Counted from the stretch's first letter, positions 26,475 through 34,809 are shown. The stretch: 64,000 nt of DNA from Paraburkholderia sp. D15 (GCF_029910215.1 NZ_CP110395.1:2232001-2296000); one strand, 5' to 3'. Notes: generated by a model from the sequence alone, not told the origin. Program-made: numbers and translations.

Positions 26475-28054
26475 AGAGCAAGGTAACGAGGCTCACCCTC
26501 GCCGTCTCGTCCGCCACGGCCGCGCTCGCCGCGCTGTGCCTGAGCGGCTGCGCGATCGGGCCGGACTACAGCAAGCCGACTGTCGCGATTCCGGCCACCT
26601 TCAAGGAAGGCGTCGACTGGCAGCGTGCGCAGGCCGATCCGCAGGCATCGCTGTCGAGCACGTGGTGGGAGGTCTATCAGGACGACACGCTGACCGGTCT
26701 GATCGGCCGCTCGCTGAAGGCGAACCAGTCGATCGCCGCGGCCGAGGCCGCGTACCGGCTCGCGCAGGCCACCGTCGATGCGAACCGCGCGAGCTTTTTC
26801 CCGGTCATCACCGCCGGGCTGTCGGCCACGCGCAGCGGCACCGGCAACGGCGCGGCGAGTTCCGGCATCAGCAGCACGACCGGCAGCACCACCGCCGGCA
26901 TCCGCAATTCGGTGAGCGTCACGGCCGCCGCGAGCTGGGAGCCGGATCTGTGGGGCGAAGTGCGGCGCGAAGTCGAATCGGCGAAAGCCAGCGCGCAAGC
27001 CAGCGACGCGCAACTGGCCGGCGAACGCCTGTCGATCGCGGCGACGCTCGCCACCGATTACTTCGCGCTGCGCCAGGCCGATCTGGATATCGATTCGCTG
27101 AAACAGCAGCAAACCATCGACGCGCGCATTCTCGACATCACCCGCACCGCGTATCTGCAAGGCACGGCGTCGAACGACGACGTGCTGGTTGCGCAGGACA
27201 CGCTGGAGATCGTCATCGCGCAACTGCAAAGCACGGAGACCACGCGCGAACAGGACGAGCATGCGATCGCGGTGCTGATCGGCGTGCCGCCTTCCAGTTT
27301 CTCGCTGCCGGCGAAAACGGACTACACGTTCGCCAATCCGGCGGTGCCGCTCGCGTTGCCGTCGCAACTGCTCGAACGGCGTTACGACGTGGTCAGCGCG
27401 GAGCGCACCGCCGCCGCCGCCAACGCGAAGATCGGCGCGGCCGAGGCGGCGTTTTTCCCGGTGCTGGATCTGTCCGCGCAAGGCGGCTTCGAACACAACA
27501 CGTTCGCGCACCTGTTCTCGTTGCCGAGCCGCGTGTGGACGCTCGGTCCGGATCTGGCCGCGACGATCTTCGACGGCGGCGCACGCACCGCCGCGGTACA
27601 CGAAGCTCGCGCGACCTACGATCAGGACGTGGCGAATTATCGCGGCGCGGTGCTGACGGCGTTCCAGGGCGTCGAGGACAGCCTGTCGTCGATCAATCAT
27701 CTGCAACGGCAGACCCAGGCGTATGGCGAGATCTATCAGCGCAATCAGCAGCTGTTCGCGAGCCAGAAAGCGCAATTGCTGGCCGGCACCGCGAGCGAGC
27801 AAAGCGTGCTGACGCAGCAACTCACGCTGTTGCAGGCCGCGCAGTCGCTGAAGGACAGCCAGTCGCTGCTCGCGCAAGGCAGCGTGGCGTTGATCAAGAA
27901 TCTGGGCGGCGGCTGGCAGGAAAATGGCAGCCAGCCGGCGCCGGGTGTCGCGGCAGCGTCGAGCACGGCTTCGGCATCGAAGCCGGCTACGGCGTCGGCT
28001 ACCACAGCGGCTGCCACAGCGGACCTCGCGTCGAGGCCTGCGTCGGCACGATAA
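26471..28054 (+). CDS. NodT-family outer-membrane efflux lipoprotein
   Basis: A 527-residue TolC-like outer-membrane factor that closes the efflux operon. The signal peptide ends in the lipobox LSGC with the lipidated Cys at about 27, followed by AIGPDYSKP, the standard NodT-family start. Two long alpha-helical repeats follow, with motifs such as AEAAYRLAQATVDANRASFF and its second-half counterpart AAANAKIGAAEAAFFPVLDL. The C-terminus has an Ala/Ser/Thr-rich extension of about 50 residues. The start codon overlaps the mdtC stop (ATGA). Together with the adaptor and the two pumps it forms a complete tripartite system, as in muxABC-opmB. Confidence 0.93.
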   Translation: MKSKVTRLTLAVSSATAALAALCLSGCAIGPDYSKPTVAIPATFKEGVDWQRAQADPQASLSSTWWEVYQDDTLTGLIGRSLKANQSIAAAEAAYRLAQATVDANRASFFPVITAGLSATRSGTGNGAASSGISSTTGSTTAGIRNSVSVTAAASWEPDLWGEVRREVESAKASAQASDAQLAGERLSIAATLATDYFALRQADLDIDSLKQQQTIDARILDITRTAYLQGTASNDDVLVAQDTLEIVIAQLQSTETTREQDEHAIAVLIGVPPSSFSLPAKTDYTFANPAVPLALPSQLLERRYDVVSAERTAAAANAKIGAAEAAFFPVLDLSAQGGFEHNTFAHLFSLPSRVWTLGPDLAATIFDGGARTAAVHEARATYDQDVANYRGAVLTAFQGVEDSLSSINHLQRQTQAYGEIYQRNQQLFASQKAQLLAGTASEQSVLTQQLTLLQAAQSLKDSQSLLAQGSVALIKNLGGGWQENGSQPAPGVAAASSTASASKPATASATTAAATADLASRPASAR

Positions 28055-28066
28055 GCGCGAGCCGCA

Positions 28067-28092
28067 CGAGCCGCGTACATCCGCGCGGCTCG
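28067..28092 (+). terminator. Hairpin after the efflux operon, possible terminator
   Basis: CGAGCCGCG (28067-28075) pairs with CGCGGCTCG (28084-28092) around an 8-nt loop. The downstream stretch is pyrimidine-rich rather than a clean T-run, so termination is likely but not certain. Confidence 0.5.
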
Positions 28093-28128
28093 CTGCGCTT
28101 TCATCTCACTTCGCTTTCTTTCTTCCCG

Positions 28129-28332
28129 TCACGAGCGGGCGCCGGTCTGCAGGCGCGCCAGCAACTCGCGTCCCTGACGCGTCAATTGCAGCGTCATTTC
28201 ATGCGGCTGACGCTGTTGCACTTCGACGAGCGCGTAGCGCCGCAGCGCGAGTACATCCGGGTCCAGCGGTTCGATACGCTTCTCCGTGTCGCGAAGCAGC
28301 ATGAGTGTGGCGAGTTCATGATGGCTGAGCAT
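28129..28332 (-). CDS. Small protein of unknown function (67 aa)
   Basis: A 67-residue reading frame whose ATG at 28332 is preceded by AACGGAGGTGCCGG, an excellent ribosome-binding site; this decides the start over the longer frame at 28380. The product begins MLSHHELATLMLL and ends RQGRELLARLQTGARS, is helical and basic, and resembles a small winged-helix-like or regulatory protein only in outline. It is convergent with the efflux operon and divergent from the binding-protein gene at 28709. No function can be assigned. Confidence 0.7.
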   Translation of the reverse strand: MLSHHELATLMLLRDTEKRIEPLDPDVLALRRYALVEVQQRQPHEMTLQLTRQGRELLARLQTGARS

Positions 28333-28708
28333 CCGGCACCTCCGTTCGTCGATGCATGGCGATGGACAGATACTAGGCAAGCCACGCTACAGTTTGGCTA
28401 CAGGCGTGTTTCCGCTTCTTACGCGGCGCCGCGCCCGACGACCGCTGTCCGCCGCAGCCCCCGGCGCACACCGGATCGCGCTCGCGGCACGCCTAACTCC
28501 CCGTAACTCCCCGTAATCCCATAGCCCCAACGCATTGCCGAATTCCGTTCTGGCCCGCCGGACGGTGCGACCGCCCCACCGGGGTCGATTCCTTTTCGCG
28601 TGTCAGTAGTTAACATATGTTGTCATTATTTTGTTTACGGCAACATATGGTTCTGGGCACGCACAGTCGCGTGCCGCTAACGATCGTTCGACAACACTGG
28701 GGAATGTG
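28333..28708. promoter_or_regulatory. 376-bp divergent region with an inverted repeat near the binding-protein gene
   Basis: No gene is supported. The half near 28333 is GC-rich and contains a short direct repeat CTCCCCGTAA around 28497-28520. The half near 28709 is clearly AT-richer and contains the CATATGTTG/CAACATATG inverted repeat, so the promoter of the binding-protein gene lies there. Confidence 0.6.
28614..28649. promoter_or_regulatory. Inverted repeat CATATGTTG-N18-CAACATATG, candidate operator
   Basis: The two 9-bp arms (28614-28622 and 28641-28649) are perfect inverted repeats. The left arm is also part of the self-palindrome AACATATGTT (28612-28621). A -35-like TTGTCA (28620-28625) overlaps the left arm. 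The right arm ends 59 bp before the start of the binding-protein gene. No regulator gene is adjacent, so the binding factor is unknown. Confidence 0.55.
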
Positions 28709-29602
28709 ATGGTCCGGGAAAAATTGCTGCTGCTGGCCGTGCTGGCATCGACCGCTTTCGGCGCGTTCGCGCAGGACGCGACGCCGACCTTGGCGAAGGT
28801 TCAAACCACCGGCCTGATTTCGATCGGTCACCGCGAGACGTCGGTGCCGTTTTCGTACATGGACGCCAATAATCAGGTGATTGGCTTCTCTCAGGACCTG
28901 TGCAACAAGGTGATCGACGCGGTCAAGCTCAGAACGAAACGCGCCGACCTGCGCGTGCGCTTCATTCCGGTGACGTCGCAGAACCGCATTTCGCTGGTGC
29001 AGAACGGCACCGTGGATCTCGAATGCGGCGTGACCACCAATCTCGTCGCGCGGCAGAACCAGGTGGCCTTTTCCGACACGTTCTTCGTCGCCACCACCCG
29101 GTTGTTGACGCGCAAGGACTCGGGCATCAAGGACTTTCCGGACCTCGCGGGCAAGACGGTGGTCACCAATCAGGGGACGACGTCCGAGCGCATCCTGAGA
29201 AAGATGAACGAAGAGAAGAAGATGAACATGCAGATCATCAGCGCCAAGGACTACGGCGAGGGGCGTCTGACGCTAGAAACCGGCCGGGCCGTCGCGTACA
29301 TGATGGACGACGTGCTGCTGGCCGGCGCCCGCTCGTTGACCGCGAAACCGTCGGACTGGGTGCTGGTGGGCACGCCGCAGTCGTCGGAGGCTTACGGCTT
29401 CATGCTGCGCAAGGACGACCCCGAGTTCAGGAAACTGGTCGACGACGCGATGCAGCAGGTCATGAAAAGCAAGGACATCGACGCCATCTACGACAAATGG
29501 TTCATGAAGCCGGTCCCGCCGAAGAACCTCACGTTCGACTTCCCGATGAGCGAATCGCTGCGCAAGGTGTACGCGAATCCGAACGACACAGCGTTGGAAT
29601 AA
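28709..29602 (+). CDS. Amino-acid-type ABC transporter periplasmic binding protein (GltI-like)
   Basis: A 297-residue family 3 solute-binding protein close to the glutamate/aspartate binding protein GltI. A signal peptide of about 21 residues ends AFGAFAQ. Family motifs are SIGHRETSVPFSYMDANNQV, GFSQDLCNKV, NGTVDLECGVTTN, FSDTFFVATTRLL and the C-terminal DIDAIYDKWFMKPVPP. The start at ATG 28709 gives a standard signal peptide. No permease or ATPase gene is adjacent, so it is an orphan that must use a transporter encoded elsewhere or serve as a sensor. Glutamate/aspartate is the family-based ligand guess. Confidence 0.92.
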   Translation: MVREKLLLLAVLASTAFGAFAQDATPTLAKVQTTGLISIGHRETSVPFSYMDANNQVIGFSQDLCNKVIDAVKLRTKRADLRVRFIPVTSQNRISLVQNGTVDLECGVTTNLVARQNQVAFSDTFFVATTRLLTRKDSGIKDFPDLAGKTVVTNQGTTSERILRKMNEEKKMNMQIISAKDYGEGRLTLETGRAVAYMMDDVLLAGARSLTAKPSDWVLVGTPQSSEAYGFMLRKDDPEFRKLVDDAMQQVMKSKDIDAIYDKWFMKPVPPKNLTFDFPMSESLRKVYANPNDTALE

Positions 29603-29656
29603 GCGCGGTGCGGCGGCGATGCGCCGTGAAGGCCACCCTCGTCACCGCACACCCGT

Positions 29657-30103
29657 TCAGAAGGCGCCGCCGAGCACCGCGACGGCGACCGCCGCCACCT
29701 GCACGACGGCCAGCGCCATCGTCAGCCGCACCAGCCGGGCGACGCCGCGCACCCGCGCGTCGAGCGTGCGCCCCGCTTTCGCTTCGTCGATCCAGCCGAG
29801 CCGTTGCAGCGCGTGGTCGAGCGCGGCGAGCGCGTCGTCCTCGCCGGTCAGCGTGGACGACTGCGCGAGCGCCGTGAAAAGCCGCCGGTCGATCGCGATG
29901 CGGATCAGCAGCCACAGCGCGAGCAGCGCGATCACCCCGCTCACGCAGGCAAGACCGATGCACAGCCACGACGTCAAACCCAAGGCGAGCGCGAGCCCGA
30001 CCCATGCCGCGACATGCGTGCAGACCGCGACGATCGAGCCGGCATCGAGCAGCCCGCGCGCCGCGGCGATCTTGAAAGCGACGGTGGCCGGAGCGTCGTT
30101 CAT
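29657..30103 (-). CDS. Small membrane protein at the end of the ynb-type lipid operon
   Basis: A 148-residue protein that I do not recognise. The start at 30103 overlaps the phosphatase-fusion stop as ATGA; an in-frame ATG at 30112 would add three residues. Two hydrophobic segments near the N-terminus (about 20-40, 44-66) and one at the C-terminus (ALAVVQVAAVAVAVLGGAF) flank a ~60-residue charged segment containing DDALAALDHALQRLGWIDEA. Its overlap with the preceding gene puts it in the same lipid operon, and it is not part of the E. coli ynb set as I know it. It may be an accessory or scaffold protein. Confidence 0.75.
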   Translation of the reverse strand: MNDAPATVAFKIAAARGLLDAGSIVAVCTHVAAWVGLALALGLTSWLCIGLACVSGVIALLALWLLIRIAIDRRLFTALAQSSTLTGEDDALAALDHALQRLGWIDEAKAGRTLDARVRGVARLVRLTMALAVVQVAAVAVAVLGGAF

Positions 30104-31560
30104 GATGGGCATGCCTGTTCGCGCCGCGTCGTCGCGCGCCAGTCGATAAAGCGCTGCAACAGCGCGATGGCCGGGCCGTGCAGGCGCACTTGCGGGCGCG
30201 CCTCGCGCAACAGCGTGAGCGCCGCCTGCGCGTCGTCCAGTTGCAGATGCACGGCGAGCCACGCGGCGACCGTCAATGCGCTGCGCGAATACCCGAGCGC
30301 ACAGCACACCAGCACCGTATGCCCTTGCGCGCGCAAGGTTTCGATCGCGGCGACGGCCTGTTGCAACTGCGCGAAGGTGGGCAGAAGCAGATCGAGTTGC
30401 GGCACGCAAACGTAGTGGATCGCCGGATCGCGGCGCGCCCAGCCGGGCATTTCGGCGGTCAGATCGACGATCGCGGTGGCGTGCGCCTGCTTGACTTCGC
30501 GTCGCGTCGGCGTGCGGCCGATCAACACCGAATGTCCGACCGGCGAAGCCGCCGGATGACGACGCGTCCAGGCGCGCGAGTTGACGAAGGTGCCGAACAC
30601 GGTCGGCAGAAACAGCGCGGCGGTGGCCCATGCAAGGCGACCGTCGGCGCGCTTCTGATAGAGCGCCGGGTCCGCGCGCCAGTAGACGATCGCGACGCAC
30701 AGCACCGCGAGCGCGATCCAGCCGAGCAGCAAGGCCGCGACCGGCGCATGGGGAATCGCCGCGCAGGCCGCGAGCAGAAAGGCCAGCGCGAGCGCGGCGT
30801 AGCGTCGGGCGATGCGCCGCGCGTGGGCGAGTACGAAAGGCGCGAGAGGTTCGGCAAGCGCGTCATGCTCGTCGCCTTCGGCGGCCACGCGCGTCCTGTC
30901 ATGGTCCCGCCGCACCGGAAACAGAAACAGCGCGAAGCAGCCGACCGCCGCACCGGTCGGCACATCGATCGCGTGATGCTGATACGTGGTGAGCACCGAC
31001 AGGCCGATCAGCGCGAACCAGCCGTGCAGCAGCCAGCGCCACCCGCCGCGCGCGTACGCCGCGTACACGGCCCACAGCACCACCAGCAGTCCGATATGCA
31101 GCGACGGCGCCTGGTTGTACGGCTTGTCGAAACCCGCGAGCAACGTGAACAGCGCACCGCTGATGCCATCGGCGGCGGGACGCTCGAAACTGAAACGCAG
31201 CGGCCATGCGATGAAGCACAACACCGAAATCGCCTGCACCGTCAGTAGCCGCTTGACGTGATCGAACACCTCATCGCGCCGGCGCCACAGAAAGAACGAC
31301 AGTGCGTACAGCAGATCGATCGACCAGTACGGCACGATCGTCCACGGCCAGAACGGAATCGCGTGCTCCCAGCCGAACGCGAACGACCCCACGTGCGCAT
31401 GCTGCCCCGCGAGCCAGTTGGCGAACCCGTAGGTCGAGAAAAACACCGCGCCCATCGCGGCGAGCAGCACGATTTTCAGCGCGAAGGTGGCCGGTTGCGC
31501 AGCGCGCGCCGCTGTCGCGTGCCGCCACGGTGCACCGGTTCGCGCGCCCGCGCCGCTCAT
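30100..31560 (-). CDS. ynbD: PAP2-dual-specificity phosphatase fusion (YnbD-like)
   Basis: A 486-residue membrane phosphatase. The N-terminal half is a PAP2-type phosphatase in the membrane: motif 2 appears as PSLH (152-155) and motif 3 as TTYQHHAIDV (191-200). Several hydrophobic segments follow at about 240-310. The C-terminal ~150 residues form a dual-specificity/tyrosine-phosphatase domain with the active loop CALGYSR (C-x5-R) and downstream SALTVAAWL. The residue before the catalytic Cys is Cys rather than the usual His. In the E. coli ynb locus the equivalent is YnbD. It overlaps the hydrolase-methyltransferase gene (ATGA at 31557-31560), so all are one transcript. A role in dephosphorylating a phosphatidyl-alcohol phosphate, as PgpA/B/PTPMT1 do for phosphatidylglycerophosphate, is plausible. 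Confidence 0.88.
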   Translation of the reverse strand: MSGAGARTGAPWRHATAARAAQPATFALKIVLLAAMGAVFFSTYGFANWLAGQHAHVGSFAFGWEHAIPFWPWTIVPYWSIDLLYALSFFLWRRRDEVFDHVKRLLTVQAISVLCFIAWPLRFSFERPAADGISGALFTLLAGFDKPYNQAPSLHIGLLVVLWAVYAAYARGGWRWLLHGWFALIGLSVLTTYQHHAIDVPTGAAVGCFALFLFPVRRDHDRTRVAAEGDEHDALAEPLAPFVLAHARRIARRYAALALAFLLAACAAIPHAPVAALLLGWIALAVLCVAIVYWRADPALYQKRADGRLAWATAALFLPTVFGTFVNSRAWTRRHPAASPVGHSVLIGRTPTRREVKQAHATAIVDLTAEMPGWARRDPAIHYVCVPQLDLLLPTFAQLQQAVAAIETLRAQGHTVLVCCALGYSRSALTVAAWLAVHLQLDDAQAALTLLREARPQVRLHGPAIALLQRFIDWRATTRREQACPS

Positions 31561-33323
31561 GCGTCGGTCACCCGTTGCGCGACGCTGACCGTGAAGATGC
31601 CCCACTCGTCGATGCGCTGCGCGATCTTACGAAAGCCCGCGCTCGCGACCAGTTCGTCGAGCTCGGCCTGCGAGCGCCGCCGCATCACCCACGCGGCCTC
31701 GCCGCGATGGTTCTTCAGGGTCCGCGCGATGAATTCCAGCTGCGGGTGCCACGGCTGCCCGGTGTACACCAGATAGCCGCCCGGCGCGACCGAACGCGCG
31801 AGGCCGCCGAGCGACGCGCGGATCATCGCGTTGTCGCTGAAGAGTTCGTACAGCCCGGAGACGATCGCCAGATTCGGACGCGGGTCGAGCGCGGCGAGCG
31901 CTTCGGCGTCGAACGCATCGCCCTGTTCGAAACGCGCCTTCGCGCCGAAGCCTTTCTGGATGATCAGCGCGCGCCCCGCCTCGACGTTCGGCGGGCTGTA
32001 GTCGCGCAGCAGAATATGTTCGATGCCGGCGCGGCTCAACGCGGCGGCGCCGATCGCGTCGAGCACGTAGCGGCCGTGCCCGGCGGCGATATCGACGATC
32101 CGCACCGGCTGGCCTTCCTTGCGCAGCCGCGCGATGGCGTCGGCGATCAGCGCCTCGATATGAATCTTGCGTTGGCGGATACCGCGCCAGCCGATCGAAT
32201 CCAGATAGTTGCGGTCGATCAGCCGGCCGAGCGGCGAGCGCCCTTCCGCGCGATTGCGATAGACGTAGTCGAGCGACGAGCCGGAATCGAAGCCGCGCTC
32301 GAAACCAAGCGCGATCCCCGACGAGAACCACGACGACAGTCGCAGACCACCGCGCACCAACGCCCAGTACGCACCCTTCAACGGCTGCGGCGCTTTCTTG
32401 AGCGCGGCGAATTCGTCATGGAACGGGCCGCGTTCATGCGCGTCGAGCAGCGACACCGGCGCGCCCGGCGCGTCGTATTCCCGCATGACGAACGCACGCA
32501 CCGGCGCGATCGCGCGGGCGCGCTCCAGTTCGCCGAGCGTGTCGTGATGAAAACCGTCGAGCACGATGCGCTCCTTGCGCGCTGAACTCAGCCGCTCGTA
32601 GAACTGATCCTGCGGCTGGCGATGCACGACCCAGTCCGCGCCGGAAATCAGCACCTGGGTGGGCACCTTGATCGCGGCGGCGTCGGCGACCACGCGCCGG
32701 GCCATGTCGTGCAGATCGAGCAGCATGTTGACCGCGATCGCCCGCGCGATCAGCGGGTCGGTCGTGTAACTCGCGATCCGTTCGGGGTCGTGCGTGAGCA
32801 GCCTGGGCTTCACGTAGCTATTGACGAAGAAGCGCCCGCGCAGCTTGTGCATCAAGCGCAGGCCCGGCAGCGCGAGCGGCACGTACAGCTTGATGCGAAA
32901 CGCGGGCGCGGCGAGCACCAGCGCGCGCAGCGGCGGCGCATAGTCGTGCACCCACGCGGCGGCCAGCACCGCGCCGACGCTCTGGCCGATCACGGTCATG
33001 TCCTCGATCGCGATGCCATAGGTGTCGCGGATATGTTCGGCGAAGCTCTGCACGTCGCGCACCGAAGCGGTCGCGCTGGGACTGTAGCCGCGTTCGCCCG
33101 GCGAGTGGCCGTGGCCGCGCGCGTCCCACGCGAAGAACGCGTGGCCGGGCATGTCGAGTTCGTCGACCAGATGCGCGATCCGTGCCGAATGCTCGTGGCC
33201 GCGATGGAACAGCAGCACCGCGCCACGGCACGAGCCGGCGGCGGCCGCCGGCCAGTGACGGTAGAACAGCGCCTCGCCGTCGTGCGTGACAAACGTATGT
33301 TCTCCGGCCGTGCGGATCGTCAT
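31557..33323 (-). CDS. ynbC: Alpha/beta hydrolase-methyltransferase fusion (YnbC-like)
   Basis: A 588-residue two-domain protein, matching E. coli YnbC (585) in length and order. Residues ~1-290 form a monoacylglycerol-lipase/lysophospholipase-type alpha/beta hydrolase with oxyanion region FHRGHEHS (39-46), nucleophile Ser115 in GQSVG, and a late Asp/His pair in LISGADWVVH and LDGFHHDTLGE. Residues ~370-588 form a class I SAM-dependent methyltransferase with motif I IVDIAAGHGRYVLDAIG and later YSPPNVEAGRALI. The combination suggests deacylation or transacylation together with methylation of a lipid head group. It starts 22 bp after the CDP-alcohol phosphatidyltransferase stop and overlaps the next gene by 4 bp. 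Confidence 0.9.
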   Translation of the reverse strand: MTIRTAGEHTFVTHDGEALFYRHWPAAAAGSCRGAVLLFHRGHEHSARIAHLVDELDMPGHAFFAWDARGHGHSPGERGYSPSATASVRDVQSFAEHIRDTYGIAIEDMTVIGQSVGAVLAAAWVHDYAPPLRALVLAAPAFRIKLYVPLALPGLRLMHKLRGRFFVNSYVKPRLLTHDPERIASYTTDPLIARAIAVNMLLDLHDMARRVVADAAAIKVPTQVLISGADWVVHRQPQDQFYERLSSARKERIVLDGFHHDTLGELERARAIAPVRAFVMREYDAPGAPVSLLDAHERGPFHDEFAALKKAPQPLKGAYWALVRGGLRLSSWFSSGIALGFERGFDSGSSLDYVYRNRAEGRSPLGRLIDRNYLDSIGWRGIRQRKIHIEALIADAIARLRKEGQPVRIVDIAAGHGRYVLDAIGAAALSRAGIEHILLRDYSPPNVEAGRALIIQKGFGAKARFEQGDAFDAEALAALDPRPNLAIVSGLYELFSDNAMIRASLGGLARSVAPGGYLVYTGQPWHPQLEFIARTLKNHRGEAAWVMRRRSQAELDELVASAGFRKIAQRIDEWGIFTVSVAQRVTDA

Positions 33324-33345
33324 GGCAACTCCCTCGAACGTTATC

Positions 33346-33942
33346 TCAGCGCGCTTCGGCGACGCCGTTGCGCACCCGCTTGCACAGTGTCAGCACCGCC
33401 AGCACGATCAGCGCGCGCCAGATCCAGGTGGCCCACGGCGCGACCGTCAGACCGAGCCCGATCCACAGGCCGAATGCACCGACCGCCACCGCGCGGTCGC
33501 TCTTGCCGAGCGGACCGTCGTAACGGCGCGTCGCGCCCGCGAGAGGCCCGATCAGACCCGCGCATTCGACGACCGCGGCGGCCAGCGCGAACGCCCAGAT
33601 ATCCGCCGGATTGAATGCGGGAATTACCAGAAACGGTAAAACCAGTGCAATGTCGGAAATAACGTCGCCCAATTCGTTCAAATACGCACCGAGCGCGCTC
33701 TTCTGACCGAATTCACGCGCCAGCATTCCGTCGATCGCATTTAAGGCCATGCGCACGAACAGCCATGCGGGCAACAACAGGAATAGCCGGTAATAGCCCG
33801 CGGCCGCCACGCCGCCGGCCACGATCGAGCCGAGCGCCGCCGCGACGGTGACCTGATTGGCCGTGACGCCCGCGCCCGCGAGGCGGCGCACCAGCGGCCG
33901 CAGCAGATTCTGGAACTTCGGTTTGAGTGCGTAGACGCTCAT
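33346..33942 (-). CDS. ynbA: CDP-alcohol phosphatidyltransferase (YnbA-like) with altered metal-ligand motif
   Basis: A 198-residue membrane enzyme that transfers a phosphatidyl group from CDP-diacylglycerol to an alcohol. The family signature DxxDGxxAR-x8-GxxxDxxxD is present but with Asn at the first and third aspartate positions: Asn68, Asp71-Gly72, Ala75-Arg76, Gly85, Asn89 and Asp93. Six hydrophobic segments surround it. Length and neighbours match E. coli YnbA (201 aa). It is the first gene of the minus-strand half of the locus, divergent from the acyltransferase at 34180. The alcohol acceptor is unknown. The two Asn substitutions affect positions that normally bind the catalytic metal; whether the whole YnbA subgroup shares them needs an alignment. 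Confidence 0.9.
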   Translation of the reverse strand: MSVYALKPKFQNLLRPLVRRLAGAGVTANQVTVAAALGSIVAGGVAAAGYYRLFLLLPAWLFVRMALNAIDGMLAREFGQKSALGAYLNELGDVISDIALVLPFLVIPAFNPADIWAFALAAAVVECAGLIGPLAGATRRYDGPLGKSDRAVAVGAFGLWIGLGLTVAPWATWIWRALIVLAVLTLCKRVRNGVAEAR

Positions 33943-34179
33943 ATTTATTTAGATTCCAGGCGGATCGGAAGCGGATTCAGCCGCTCATGGGCGAATTGTC
34001 CTGCATCCGCTTTGTTTGGCGCTTTTAGAAAACAGCGACATCGTCATTTAAATGGTGAAAAAGGTCAAGAATAGACACGCCTATTACATCGGTCTGGTGG
34101 ACGCCGGGAAAAATCGTCATAATGCCGCGACCGAAACACCCCCATCGTTTTTTAACGCGCATTCAATGAGTCGGATTCA
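33943..34179. promoter_or_regulatory. 237-bp divergent promoter region of the ynb-type lipid locus
   Basis: This spacer is distinctly AT-richer than its surroundings and should contain both divergent promoters. A 10-bp palindrome CATTTAAATG lies at 34045-34054, near the middle, and T-runs occur near 34150. No clear pair of -35/-10 boxes could be assigned. Confidence 0.6.
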
Positions 34180-34809
34180 ATGAGCATCTGGCATGCATGG
34201 CAACGCGATTGTCTTCTGGGTGTCGTGCGTCTCGTCGCGGGCGCCTACCCGGTATGGCATCAGGGCACACCGAGCGCGACGCAGAAAATCTACTTCTCGA
34301 ATCACACCAGCCACGTCGATACGCTCGCGATTCTCGCCGCGTTGCCGCGCGAGTTGCGCGATCAGGTGCGGCCGGTCGCCGCGCGCGATTACTGGGAGCG
34401 CGGCAAGGTCAAGGTGCATATCGCCAACAACCTGCTCAACGTGGTGCTGATCGACCGCAAGAAGGAAGGCGAAGGCGATCCGCTCGAACCGGTGCGCGAG
34501 GCGTTGCGGCTCGGCTATTCGATCATCATTTTTCCGGAAGGCACGCGCAGCGCCGAGGCGTTGCCGCAGGCGTTCAAGAGCGGGATCTACCGGCTTGCCA
34601 CCGAATTTCCGTCGGTCGAGTTGTGCCCGGTCTATCTGGAGAACCTGCAGCGGATCATGCCGAAGGGCGCGATCTGGCCGGTGCCGCTGATCTGCAAGGT
34701 GCACTTCGGCGCGACCTTCACACTCGACGGAAACGAAGCGAAGGCGGACTTTTTGCAGCGCGCGCGGGAGCGCGTCGTCGAACTGTCGCCGATCCGTCAC
34801 GCGGACTGA
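34180..34809 (+). CDS. 1-acyl-glycerol-3-phosphate acyltransferase-like protein (PlsC family)
   Basis: A 209-residue acyltransferase of the PlsC superfamily. The catalytic motif NHTSHVD (H-x4-D) is at about 41-47, and the glycerol-phosphate binding motif FPEGTRS at about 118-124. A third block VELCPVYLEN lies downstream. There is only one weak N-terminal hydrophobic stretch, so it is probably a peripheral membrane enzyme. It lies 71 bp before a CdsA-like gene on the same strand, giving the order acyltransferase then CDP-diacylglycerol synthase, the natural order of phospholipid assembly. It is not present in the E. coli ynb operon as I know it. It may make a special phosphatidic acid or acylate a lysolipid. 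Confidence 0.92.
   Translation: MSIWHAWQRDCLLGVVRLVAGAYPVWHQGTPSATQKIYFSNHTSHVDTLAILAALPRELRDQVRPVAARDYWERGKVKVHIANNLLNVVLIDRKKEGEGDPLEPVREALRLGYSIIIFPEGTRSAEALPQAFKSGIYRLATEFPSVELCPVYLENLQRIMPKGAIWPVPLICKVHFGATFTLDGNEAKADFLQRARERVVELSPIRHAD

Noticed and set aside
28631..28708. Longer start for the GltI-like binding protein at 28631
   Set aside because: It would overlap the inverted repeat and add 26 residues before a normal signal peptide; the ATG at 28709 gives a standard export signal.
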